Source: Azospirillum picis
GTDB lineage: Bacteria > Pseudomonadota > Alphaproteobacteria > Azospirillales > Azospirillaceae
Assembly: GCF_017876115.1 (NCBI RefSeq)
Contig: NZ_JAGINO010000028.1
Location: forward strand, 26,495 to 90,494
Reading direction: 5' to 3'
Length of the DNA stretch: 64,000 bases
Shown one piece after another: positions 56,584 to 63,981 of this stretch. Position 1 is the first letter of the stretch. Every line of letters begins with the position of its first letter. Both the position numbers and the translations under genes were made by a program. The notes beneath the pieces were generated by a model, which was not told the origin of the DNA, did no database searches, and saw nothing but the letters and a program-made list of their open reading frames with translations.

Positions 56584-57720
56584 ATGCTCGACACGATCAG
56601 TTTGCCGATTCAGACCATGTTCGCCGAGGTCGAGCAGCGGAGCCTCGATGCCGAGTTCGATGAGGCCTATCCGGAGAATGGCTCCTTCTCCAAGCGGAGA
56701 CGAAACGGTCAGGAGTACTGGTACTATAACGGCTACTACCGGCAGGCCGGAGCCAAGTATGTCACTTACGTCGGCCCGGCGCGCGAGGACGCCGTCACCC
56801 AGCGGGTCGAGCGCTTCCACCAGATCAAGTCCAGCTTCAGGGAACGGCGGCGTATGGTCGGCGCCCTCAAGGCGGCGGGCCTGCCGACACCTGATCCGGT
56901 GGTTGGCGAGGTGGTGGAGGCGCTGTGGCGGGCGGGGGCCTTCCGGCTCCGCTGCGTCCTGGTCGGAACGGTCGCCTTCCAGACCTATGCCGGGCTGATC
57001 GGCGTGCTGCCGCCGATGCCGGCCCTGATGACGACGGACATCGATGTAGCGCAGTTCCATTCGATCTCGCTGCTGGTGGAAGACAGTCTGCCACCGGTCC
57101 TCGACGTGCTGCGGTCTGTGGAAAGTTCCTTCCAAGAGATTCCGCACCAGATGGATGGCCGATTCGCCACCAAATATCGGGCGAGGAACATTGAGGTCGA
57201 GTTCCTGACCCAGAGCGAGCCAGCCCAGATGCCGGCGCTCGGCGGCGCTGCGGCCGTGCGACTCCGCTTCCTGGACTACTTGCTCCACAACCCGGTGCGC
57301 AGCGTGCTGCTGCACAAGGCGGGGATCCCGGTGCGCGTCCCAGCACCCGAGCGATACGCGCTGCACAAGCTGATCGTCGCGACGCGCAGACGCACCGACA
57401 ACAATGGGCAAGCCAAGCGCGACAAGGATATCCACCAAGCCGGCGTGCTGATCGAGGCGCTGACCCTAGGGCGTCGCCATCATGACTTGTTGGACGCTTG
57501 GCTCGAAGCCTGGGAGCGCGGCCCGAAATGGCAGGCCGCTTTGGTCCACGGACGCTCCATGCTGCTGCCGGAGCACCAACTCATGCTACGCGACGCGGTG
57601 CGCAAGGCAGGCCGGGAAACCGGAGATCGTCCGGAGAACATTGGTTTCACACACCAGGCTGAGAACATCCCTCTCGACACCTTGGGCGAGAGTGAAGCGG
57701 ATGCGGTCGAAGGGCTCTGA
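56584..57720 (+). CDS. GSU2403-family nucleotidyltransferase-fold protein
   Basis: 378 aa. Residues about 120-330 match the GSU2403/NTP_transf_8 fold: CVLVGTVAFQTYAGLIGV with Gly128-Thr129, then TTDIDVAQF containing the Asp152-x-Asp154 metal pair, and later PAPERYALHKLIVATRR with YALHKL. The N-terminal 100 residues hold a YWYYNGYYRQ segment conserved in this group. Proteins of this fold add nucleotides to proteins or nucleic acids and include MNT-type antitoxins; the partner is not evident. The gene sits behind the inverted repeat and has no close downstream gene. Confidence 0.7.
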   Translation: MLDTISLPIQTMFAEVEQRSLDAEFDEAYPENGSFSKRRRNGQEYWYYNGYYRQAGAKYVTYVGPAREDAVTQRVERFHQIKSSFRERRRMVGALKAAGLPTPDPVVGEVVEALWRAGAFRLRCVLVGTVAFQTYAGLIGVLPPMPALMTTDIDVAQFHSISLLVEDSLPPVLDVLRSVESSFQEIPHQMDGRFATKYRARNIEVEFLTQSEPAQMPALGGAAAVRLRFLDYLLHNPVRSVLLHKAGIPVRVPAPERYALHKLIVATRRRTDNNGQAKRDKDIHQAGVLIEALTLGRRHHDLLDAWLEAWERGPKWQAALVHGRSMLLPEHQLMLRDAVRKAGRETGDRPENIGFTHQAENIPLDTLGESEADAVEGL

Positions 57721-58188
57721 AGTCTACAACCCGAGAGTGGCTGGCTGGGGTGCGGCGCTGAACGCGTGCGAGACCACCGCCTGCAGCAGAAGTTTAGCGC
57801 TCTGGCGTACCGGGTCGCATGGCCCTATATAAGGAGTGAGTGGCAACGCGGAATCTCCGCGATGCTCCCACAGCCGAAGCCCGACGGCCGGCTCCAGGAC
57901 TGAGATGCGCGCGAGTTGCGCGCAGGCCTCAAAATCCCGGACCAGCTAACCCATTGAAAAAAATGGCGGACCCGACGAGATTCGAACTTGACAGTGAATT
58001 ACAAAGCAAAATCATATGCTTATACCGCTTTTCTCCGCAGGTTCTATCACGGTCCCTATCGCGTTCCTACACCGTAGGAACATCGTTAAGCGCGGCTAAC
58101 GCATGGCTACACGACCACGAAAGCCGGGCAATGAGCCGAATCGCGCCGGCCCTTGACCAGCGCCCTGCCCCGCTCCATCCTCCATCCC
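57721..58188. other. non-coding region with att-like scar
   Basis: No convincing gene in 468 bases. A plus-strand frame at 57840-58283 runs through a tRNA-like sequence and is spurious. At 58103 a short frame opens MATRPRKPGNEPN and stops at 58156; this resembles the start of tyrosine integrases and may be a truncated relic. The tRNA 3'-end fragment lies at 57964-57987. Confidence 0.35.
57964..57987 (-). tRNA. tRNA 3'-end fragment (probable attachment scar)
   Basis: On the minus strand GTTCGAATCTCGTCGGGTCC followed by GCCA is the T-loop, T-stem 3' side, acceptor strand, discriminator and CCA end of a tRNA. The 5' side of the T-stem does not pair, and no anticodon or D arm follows, so only the 3' end is present. 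Such fragments are left where an integrase duplicates the tRNA end. The parent tRNA identity cannot be told from this piece. Confidence 0.6.
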
Positions 58189-58434
58189 ATGTCAGAACGA
58201 AACAAGAACACGGTCTTACCCTTCTACTCGATCCGGCTCCGCGACATGGTGCGGCCGGTCGCCGTGCTGACGGTCGTGTGTGAGGCCTGCAAGCGGAAGA
58301 CCGAACTCGACCCCTTCGAATTCGCCGCGAAGCAAGGGCCAGACGCGAACCTGCGCCAGCTGGCCCCGCTCCTTCGATGCGGTCAGTGTGGCATGAAGGG
58401 GTGGGTGCGCTTCGAGGTGGATTGGATCCCGTGA
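58189..58434 (+). CDS. small zinc-ribbon-like protein (81 aa)
   Basis: 81 aa from ATG 58189. CEACKRKTELDPFEF and LRCGQCGMKGWV supply two CxxC pairs typical of a small zinc ribbon. No family name can be assigned. A poor ribosome-binding site makes the exact start uncertain. Confidence 0.5.
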   Translation: MSERNKNTVLPFYSIRLRDMVRPVAVLTVVCEACKRKTELDPFEFAAKQGPDANLRQLAPLLRCGQCGMKGWVRFEVDWIP

Positions 58435-58459
58435 AGGCGCCCGCCCATCCGCCATAAAC

Positions 58460-58732
58460 TCAATCAGGGCTTTCAGCCAATATCAAGCGAAGAGCCCGAG
58501 ATTCAGGCCTGTTACCCTTAAACCATTTTGGCTTTCGGTTATAAACGAACAATAACAGTGCTTTAATATCTTCCGGCGTTGGTGACTTTACAGAAAGTGC
58601 TCGCTCCATTTGTTCAAACGCATCTTCCTCAATATCACGTATTATGTTGTTATTCTCCTTCATATTCACTTTCTTGAATTTCATAAGCGTGTAGTAGTTT
58701 GTCAGATGAAATGAAACTTTACTGATCCGCAC
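58460..58732 (-). CDS. small AT-rich hypothetical protein (90 aa)
   Basis: GTG at 58732 is preceded by GGAGG with six bases of spacing, and the frame overlaps the upstream 61-aa gene by 14 bases. 90 aa, with an acidic helical centre (IIRDIEEDAFEQMERALSVK) and a Lys/Arg-rich end. Base composition is far lower in GC than the flanks, indicating foreign origin. It completes a three-gene operon with the XRE and membrane genes. Confidence 0.5.
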   Translation of the reverse strand: MRISKVSFHLTNYYTLMKFKKVNMKENNNIIRDIEEDAFEQMERALSVKSPTPEDIKALLLFVYNRKPKWFKGNRPESRALRLILAESPD

Positions 58733-58904
58733 GATCAGCCTCCACTGCCAATAACGATGAACGCACTATCACACAACAAACCATGAGATTGTCAAAGAAG
58801 ATAATATTTGTCACAGAGACAATAAAAATAGTCCCACCCAGCGACAAATAGTCCTGTTTGTACTTAAGACCGGCCTTATTCAATTGATCTAGCGTTGTCT
58901 TCAC
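58719..58904 (-). CDS. small membrane protein (61 aa) in XRE operon
   Basis: GTG at 58904 begins one base after the XRE stop. The 61-aa product has a polar start (KTTLDQLNKAGLKYKQDYLS) and one hydrophobic helix (GTIFIVSVTNIIFFDNLMVC). No ribosome-binding site is visible, so translation would depend on coupling. A regulator with a small membrane partner recalls toxin-antitoxin or immunity modules, but this is weak. Confidence 0.35.
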   Translation of the reverse strand: MKTTLDQLNKAGLKYKQDYLSLGGTIFIVSVTNIIFFDNLMVCCVIVRSSLLAVEADRADQ

Positions 58905-58905
58905 A

Positions 58906-59163
58906 TCACGATTGCTCAACCGATCGCAACCGAGCACCAGGAGCACCGTGGTTAAGCAACTCCACTCCAGCTTCATCGAAGGCGCGCACCACGGCATTGG
59001 CTCGGGCGGTTGTGGCATTGATCACGCCGTCGATCCCCTCCCAATCCCGAATGGTCTCCTCCGAGACCGGGTGAAAGCGGCTTGCTTCCTGTGCCAACTG
59101 CTTGCGGCTCCACCGCTTCAGCGCCCGCCCGGCCCGGATCTGCTCACCTCGCAACGCAAACAT
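58906..59163 (-). CDS. XRE-type HTH regulator (85 aa)
   Basis: Start at ATG 59163, since the frame open to 59385 has no support upstream. 85 aa: ALRGEQIRAGRALKRWSRKQ, then LAQEASRFHPVSEETIRDWE is a cro/C1-type HTH. The C terminus GVELLNHGAPGARLRS is the usual end of this regulator class. It is the first gene of a tight three-gene unit and faces the plus-strand 113-aa gene. Confidence 0.75.
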   Translation of the reverse strand: MFALRGEQIRAGRALKRWSRKQLAQEASRFHPVSEETIRDWEGIDGVINATTARANAVVRAFDEAGVELLNHGAPGARLRSVEQS

Positions 59164-59336
59164 GTCAGTCCCGCCTCTGTAAGATTTTGGCGTCAGACTA
59201 CCCTTTTTTGGTTGACCGTCAAGAACGAGCAGGTTACCACTTTCTAACGTTGAAACCCCATTTTCATACAGGCTTGGCGCAAGGAAGCAGGCACCTGCCC
59301 TTGGCGTTGCAACCCCGTAACGAGTCGAGGAATCAA

Positions 59337-59678
59337 ATGACAACCGACGCCAGGCTCTCCACCCTCCTCTCCCAGCTCGTGGCAAACGAGCGCCACCACG
59401 AGGATCTGGCCGCCAGCGGCCAGCCCTATGCTGCGGTCGAGGAAGATCGCAATGACAAGCGTGCGGAGCTGGAAGCGGAACTTTTCAGCATCCCGGCGGC
59501 CGGCATGCGCGGCATTGCGGCGAAGCTTGCCGCGCTTTGGCCCGACGTCGCGGTGAACCGCTCCTATGGCCAACCTCCCAGCGAACAGCATGATCTCGCC
59601 GTCCGCCGTTTCTGGAAGGTGATTCAGGAGGTGGAACGGCTGGCGGATGCTGTTGAACAGCAGGCGACAGGGCATTAG
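59337..59678 (+). CDS. hypothetical protein (113 aa)
   Basis: ATG at 59337 follows CGAGTCGAGG. 113 aa, helical and charged (LSTLLSQLVANERHHEDLAA, then RNDKRAELEAELFSIPAAGM). No domain recognised. It is divergent from the XRE operon. Confidence 0.5.
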   Translation: MTTDARLSTLLSQLVANERHHEDLAASGQPYAAVEEDRNDKRAELEAELFSIPAAGMRGIAAKLAALWPDVAVNRSYGQPPSEQHDLAVRRFWKVIQEVERLADAVEQQATGH

Positions 59679-59775
59679 CTTCTGGAAAGCTGGGTGACGG
59701 TTCGGGACGTATGAGAGGGGCCGCAAAGGCATCTGCTCCCCCAGCACCCTATCTCTCGGCAGATGGTGCCCGTCC

Positions 59776-59895
59776 ATGACCACTCGGCACATCGACCAAG
59801 CCATTACCCAGTTGCGTATCATCAAGTGGATGGTCGCAGCGAACGCACTGTTGACGTTGGTGGCACCATTCCTTGCGATCGACCGCTTTGCCTAG
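59776..59895 (+). CDS. small membrane protein (39 aa)
   Basis: A 39-codon frame with one hydrophobic helix (WMVAANALLTLVAPFLA). It is too short to be certain and its ribosome-binding site is weak. Confidence 0.3.
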   Translation: MTTRHIDQAITQLRIIKWMVAANALLTLVAPFLAIDRFA

Positions 59896-60031
59896 GCGAC
59901 GGCGCACCGCTCGTCGAAGTTTGACCGTTTGGTGACGCTCGTGTTCAACCATCCAGCGTCACCACCTTGACAATTAAAAGATGCCCTCATTAATTTATTA
60001 GTTCTTTGATGGCGAGTGGCCGGAGGTTTAA

Positions 60032-60751
60032 ATGACGCGTACGTTCACAGATAAAGAAATACAGGTTCTGAAGTTAACTGTAAGTACTATTGAAGAGATT
60101 TTGCGAATTAAGGCCACATATGACATCCATCGATATATAATCAACAAAGCGGAAAGGAGCTATCAGGATTTTGAAGCAGAACTGCATGTTGACTATGATA
60201 TAACGGGAACAGGTGTTCTGGCTACATCCGTAAATATAAGAACAGCCCAGGAAGAAGATGACGATAAAATAGTAAAAACAGATTTGCCGCTGGCGCCAGA
60301 GTCAATTAGTGAGAACATAGGGTCCTTTCCACTTGAAAAAGCTACCGCATCATACCTGTTTACGATTCTCGAAGTTTATGGGAATAGTGTCGTCGACATT
60401 ATTAACCCGGGAAGCATCAACAAAAATAAGGCGTGGCATGAAGATGTGAAAGGTTTCGCTGATTTGCGCGATAGTGTGCAGCTAGACAAAGCCTGTGAGG
60501 CTTTTGGAAAGCACTTCGCCGTGCCGGGAAATTTGGTGCTTGACCACGCAGCGAGACGCATGGTGAGACTTAAAAAGGAGAGAAATGACTTCGCTCATGA
60601 AGGTAGCGGGAAAGTAGACGTCCTTTCATACCTAGAAGACGTAGTTACGGTGATATGCCAGATTGCTTTTATGACAACGAAAGAAGAGCGCCTATCTGTC
60701 TATCCTTGGGAAGACTACGAGGGCACCTTTAGCCCCACCTCATCGTACTAG
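60032..60751 (+). CDS. HEPN-like protein with RNDFAH motif (239 aa)
   Basis: 239 aa, low-GC. The C-terminal region has LKKERNDFAHEG with Arg184 and His189 in the Rx4H spacing of HEPN RNases, inside a helical domain (ASYLFTILEVYGNSVVDIIN, then LDHAARRMVRLKKE). The N terminus has a mixed alpha/beta segment (DFEAELHVDYDITGTGVLAT). HEPN proteins cut RNA in toxin-antitoxin and abortive-infection systems. No MNT-type antitoxin is adjacent; the GSU2403-like gene is 2.3 kb upstream on the same strand. Confidence 0.6.
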   Translation: MTRTFTDKEIQVLKLTVSTIEEILRIKATYDIHRYIINKAERSYQDFEAELHVDYDITGTGVLATSVNIRTAQEEDDDKIVKTDLPLAPESISENIGSFPLEKATASYLFTILEVYGNSVVDIINPGSINKNKAWHEDVKGFADLRDSVQLDKACEAFGKHFAVPGNLVLDHAARRMVRLKKERNDFAHEGSGKVDVLSYLEDVVTVICQIAFMTTKEERLSVYPWEDYEGTFSPTSSY

Positions 60752-61067
60752 CAATGAATTAAGAACTACCAATTGCAGCTGATCTTGAGCAACGTGTTGG
60801 CGAGGTTTTCCATGGGCGTCGACCGGATGCGGAACGAACACCTCAACCCGACGGCCATCGTCACCTCGCCGATGGAGGAAAGCGGTTTCGCACATAGGCA
60901 CTGCCATGGTCGAGGCGTCTAGTGGGAAAAACCGGGGAGGACCGGAAAACGTTCATGAGCAGCTGCCTGGAGGGCTGACCACGACATTTGATCTGCCCGC
61001 TTACATCAGGCGGGCAGATCCCTGACGCAAAGATATTCCGAGGTTGACTTCGGAGGTTACCGTCCCA
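60752..61067. other. intergenic, no gene recognised
   Basis: A short plus-strand stretch reads LILSNVLARFSMGVDRMRNE at about 60780-60840 without a start; it may be a gene remnant. Nothing else could be supported. Confidence 0.2.
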
Positions 61068-61265
61068 CTATAGCTTCACAACCCGCACTTTGTCGGCCTT
61101 TTTGTGTTGTGTCCAATCCAGGTCATCAATCGTCTTGTCATGAACAATAGCTAGAAGAACATCGTCAAAGCGCACAGCTTCCGTAAACGCGACGCATGCA
61201 ATCCAGAGGGGCCTTTTACGGTCATCCGGGTCTTTGCCGTCTGTTCTATAGTAGAGAGCATCAAC
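61068..61265 (-). pseudogene. C-terminal gene fragment (65 codons)
   Basis: The minus-strand frame between a TGA at 61266-61268 and a TAG at 61068-61070 encodes LYYRTDGKDPDDRKRPLWIA, then TEAVRFDDVLLAIVHDKTID and a basic end. It looks like real coding sequence but no start is available, so it is probably the end of a truncated gene. Family unknown. Confidence 0.4.
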
Positions 61266-61416
61266 TCAGGCATGAAGGCCCTTGGCCGTGGTCAAGGCGG
61301 GTAGCGTAAGGGCCGCTCGCCGGGAGCGGCCCTCGCCACAGGTCAGCGCGCCACCCCTTAACCTTCTCGTAGGTCCGGTAGGCCCCCAGCCCGAGCATCG
61401 GCACCAGCAGGCTCAT
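61261..61416 (-). CDS. small phage-type protein (51 aa), uncertain
   Basis: From an ATG at 61416 the frame reads SLLVPMLGLGAYRTYEKVKG then a charged tail that runs through a hairpin (61309-61333). The hairpin overlap suggests the true product is shorter or that the frame is spurious. It belongs by position to the lysis block. Confidence 0.25.
   Translation of the reverse strand: MSLLVPMLGLGAYRTYEKVKGWRADLWRGPLPASGPYATRLDHGQGPSCLS
61309..61333. terminator. strong hairpin, possible terminator
   Basis: AGGGCCGCTC (61309-61318) pairs perfectly with GAGCGGCCCT (61324-61333) around a five-base loop. A T-run is not obvious on either side, so termination is only likely. Confidence 0.45.
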
Positions 61417-61515
61417 GAGGGTGTCCGTGTCGATCGGCGGCCTGACCCTCGATCCTGCGTCGATTGTGCGCGATGTCCGGCGCCACACCGGCACTCCATC
61501 TGCCGATCAGACACG

Positions 61516-61710
61516 CTACCGTCCAGCCAGCACGTGGCGCGCCGCGCGACCCGCCAGCAAGGCCACGACCGCTGCGCCGGCGAAAGCCCATGGCGAGGGC
61601 GCGGCCCGAGCCACCGACCAATCCATGGCGACGACTAGCCCGGAGACCAGCAGCAACAGCGCCAAGCCGTAGCCAGCAAGGTGGAGGACAAAACCCAGGC
61701 GACCGATCAT
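61516..61710 (-). CDS. small membrane protein of lysis block (64 aa)
   Basis: ATG at 61710 is preceded by GGAGGAGG. 64 aa with two hydrophobic helices (GFVLHLAGYGLALLLLVSGL and AFAGAAVVALLAG). Size and position near spanins suggest a holin-like or other phage membrane protein, but there is no diagnostic motif. Confidence 0.5.
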   Translation of the reverse strand: MIGRLGFVLHLAGYGLALLLLVSGLVVAMDWSVARAAPSPWAFAGAAVVALLAGRAARHVLAGR

Positions 61711-61971
61711 GGCGAAGACCTCCTCCAGCAGGGCGGCGGGGTGTCCGGATCACCCCATCGCCGTGACGCGATCCCCGTCCAAGGCACTGGTGGCCCCATC
61801 CCACGTCATGCGGGCGGTATCAGAGGACGACAGACACCCAACCGGCGCGGCGCTGACTCACCACGTCGCTCCGGTTGGCCCGGGTGCAAGGCCCGAACGG
61901 GTGGTTGCATTGCTGCCATACATTTGCACGCCACTCAACTGCGACAACTTGTCCGGCGCGCTGCAGCTATA

Positions 61972-62232
61972 TCACGGCGCCGCCCATCCCTCCCACGCAG
62001 ACACCCTCTGCCGGAGCAGGTCGACGTAACCGACGAGGGAATCCCTCCCCGCAGGATCAAGACAGGCGACCGACGCTGCGCCTGGCGCGGTGAAGATCCG
62101 GCCCGGCGTCTGGATGGGTGCCAGCAACTCGGCCGGCGGGACCGCCCGCTGGACCACCGGCACCTCCACCCGCACAGGATCGGAGGCACAGGCGGCCAGC
62201 AGCAGGACTGCGGTCAGGGCGATGCGAGCCAT
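61972..62232 (-). CDS. Rz1-like outer-membrane spanin lipoprotein
   Basis: ATG at 62232, nested at the end of the Rz-like gene in another frame. 86 aa with a lipoprotein signal (ALTAVLLLAAC, Cys as the acylation site) followed by a Pro-rich stretch. The overlapping-frame arrangement and lipobox are the hallmark of Rz/Rz1 o-spanins. Confidence 0.7.
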   Translation of the reverse strand: MARIALTAVLLLAACASDPVRVEVPVVQRAVPPAELLAPIQTPGRIFTAPGAASVACLDPAGRDSLVGYVDLLRQRVSAWEGWAAP

Positions 62233-62534
62233 GAGTTCAGATCCTCCGCGGTCTTGAGATCGGGTTTCGGGCGAGGCTTCAAGGCAGCCACGGCGCGAGC
62301 GGATGCGGCTTGGCTTGCCGCCGCGGCATCGTTGCGCATGCGCTCGACCGCCGCGTTCTGTTCGGTGACGGCCGCCTCGAGCCGCGCGGCATTGGCCTGC
62401 GCATCGGCCAGGTCGGAGCGCGTCAGCCACAGGGACAGGCCCAGCGCGCTCGACACGATGGCCAGCACGCCGATCGCTACAAGGGCGCCGACCCCGCCGC
62501 TCCGGGTGCCGAGGATGGAGAGGATCGCCATCAT
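62214..62534 (-). CDS. Rz-like inner-membrane spanin
   Basis: ATG at 62534 overlaps the stop of the 58-aa gene (ATGA). 106 aa: an N-terminal membrane helix (VGALVAIGVLAIVSSALGLS) then a coiled coil (ARLEAAVTEQNAAVERMRND). It pairs with the Rz1-like lipoprotein encoded across its 3' end. Together they would fuse the membranes in phage lysis. Confidence 0.7.
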   Translation of the reverse strand: MMAILSILGTRSGGVGALVAIGVLAIVSSALGLSLWLTRSDLADAQANAARLEAAVTEQNAAVERMRNDAAAASQAASARAVAALKPRPKPDLKTAEDLNSWLASP

Positions 62535-62707
62535 TTGCCGGCACCCTCTTTGACGCGACCGATCACTAGCACGGACCACTCGGCCAGCCGATAGAGCTTG
62601 CCGTACCAGCGATCTGCCGGCGGCGTCGGGGTTGACGCCAGGATGGCCTTGACGACGAGGGCATACAGTGTCGCGTAGCCCAGGGTCTGAAGAAACCAGT
62701 CGGGCAT
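62531..62707 (-). CDS. small phage protein (58 aa), holin-like position
   Basis: ATG at 62707 follows a strong AGGAGG box. The 58-aa product (PDWFLQTLGYATLYALVVKA, then DRWYGKLYRLAEWSVLVIGR) has two mildly hydrophobic segments. It ends in a TGA overlapping the next ATG. Its position before the spanins fits a lysis-cassette protein. Confidence 0.6.
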   Translation of the reverse strand: MPDWFLQTLGYATLYALVVKAILASTPTPPADRWYGKLYRLAEWSVLVIGRVKEGAGK

Positions 62708-62733
62708 GAGAACCTCCTTGCAGGCATGAAAAA

Positions 62734-62757
62734 GCCCGCTACCGGACTGGTGCGGGC
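62734..62757 (-). terminator. intrinsic terminator (minus strand)
   Basis: On the minus strand GCCCGCACC pairs with GGT(A)GCGGGC and is followed by TTTTTC. It lies between the methyltransferase fragment and the lysis genes. Confidence 0.7.
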
Positions 62758-62778
62758 AGGGACGAGGTCAATTGAAAA

Positions 62779-62799
62779 GGCCGCTCTATGAGAGCGGCC
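62779..62799 (-). terminator. intrinsic terminator after methyltransferase gene
   Basis: GGCCGCTCT (62779-62787) and AGAGCGGCC (62791-62799) form a perfect nine-base stem with an ATG loop. On the minus strand it is followed by TTTTC. It lies 28 bases after the methyltransferase stop. Confidence 0.75.
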
Positions 62800-62826
62800 C
62801 TATTGATGGAACATAGCGTTACCTGT

Positions 62827-63981
62827 TCAGACCATCTCCAGCTCCACCTCGACCAGTTCTGGCGCACCCTCAGCGCCGGCACGAGCCAAGTTCAGATCAA
62901 GCAATCGAGCCAGAACTTCATCATCGGTCAGATCAGCAGGCCAGCCATAGGCAGCAGCCACCGCCTCGTCCAACTGCCGGTGAGCATTCACCAGCCACGC
63001 AGGACGCTCGTTGTAGAGGTTGGTCAAAGTCCGCTTTTTCAGGATCGCCGCTGCGGCGGCGTCCTTAGGTAGAATGCGGTCGGGGAAGCCGGGCACTACC
63101 TCGGGCACAGTCATAACTAAGTCAGGCGGGTTGAGCCAGTTGCGCCGGAGGATGTCCAGTCGCTCAGCAGCTTGGGCGATAGCCTTAGCATGCGGGTTCT
63201 CGGCGTAGTCAGCCGCGGGAATGTCGGGCGTCAGCCCTTCCGGAAAGGGAAAGGTCTCGAACGTCGTACTGGGGGTATAGCGGGGATCATTTCCTACACC
63301 GAGCCAAGTACAAAGGCCTAGAGTCCATGCTTCATGGAAACGGCTATGTAGAATTCCATATGTGGTCGCGTCGTCGCGAGCGATTGCGACAAGGGCGCTG
63401 TCGGGAACAGTAGCTCGGTCAAGCCAAACGAAAATACGGTGTTTGGACACTCGTGGAGTGGCGATATAGCGCGAAAATGGCTTCAGGGCTGCTTGCAATT
63501 CTGCTCCAGAGCGGCCAAGCTTCCACCAATTCTCCCGTCTCTGCCTATCGCGGTTGACATCACGAATTGGTTTTACAGTTTCCTTTACATAGTGATACGG
63601 CTTTTCGTACAGACAAGCTTGTTCTTCTTCCATATTGGAAAAATTGACGATCCACGTATCAGATGAACGCCGTACTAAATCCATGCCGTTTGCCCACGGA
63701 AATACAACCTTCAAGTTTCCCTTTCCATTTGGATTAACTGGCGATTTAAGCCATTCGCGGGCAAGTTGGCCAGGAATGTCAAAAGGACCGACTTTGACCG
63801 GCCCTTGAAAAGCAGCTCCGTAGTTTTCTCGCAGCCGACGTGCCATCGTTAAGTTAATCGCCATCGCGGTGAGATCCGCATTGATACGAGACACCGGCTC
63901 GCCGTCTAGCAGGCTGCTGAAAAACACCCTTCCCGGCGCGGCATGGTTGTGATTCGCTTTCCCTGCGGTGGTCAGGTGAGG
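62827..63981 (-). CDS. MmeI-like class I DNA methyltransferase, C-terminal part
   Basis: The frame is open from 63981 (TGA at 63982-63984) to the stop at 62827. The readable part matches the target-recognition and C-terminal regions of MmeI-type/class I SAM-dependent DNA methyltransferases: RINADLTAMAINLTMARRLR, GPFDIPGQLAREWL, RYIATPRVSKHRIFVWLD, TTYGILHSRFHEAWTLG, YTPSTTFETFPFPEGL and NARPxWL-like YNERPAWLVNAH. The SAM-binding N-terminal half is absent from the window; the in-frame TGA suggests the gene is already broken or joined to other DNA at this point. Expected role: adenine methylation for a restriction-modification or defence system. Confidence 0.75.
   Translation of the reverse strand, partial: PHLTTAGKANHNHAAPGRVFFSSLLDGEPVSRINADLTAMAINLTMARRLRENYGAAFQGPVKVGPFDIPGQLAREWLKSPVNPNGKGNLKVVFPWANGMDLVRRSSDTWIVNFSNMEEEQACLYEKPYHYVKETVKPIRDVNRDRQRRENWWKLGRSGAELQAALKPFSRYIATPRVSKHRIFVWLDRATVPDSALVAIARDDATTYGILHSRFHEAWTLGLCTWLGVGNDPRYTPSTTFETFPFPEGLTPDIPAADYAENPHAKAIAQAAERLDILRRNWLNPPDLVMTVPEVVPGFPDRILPKDAAAAAILKKRTLTNLYNERPAWLVNAHRQLDEAVAAAYGWPADLTDDEVLARLLDLNLARAGAEGAPELVEVELEMV

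Noticed and set aside
57840..58283. 147-codon plus-strand frame
   Set aside because: It runs through a tRNA 3'-end fragment (reads as KKMADPTRFEL), a well-known spurious product, and has no conserved domain.
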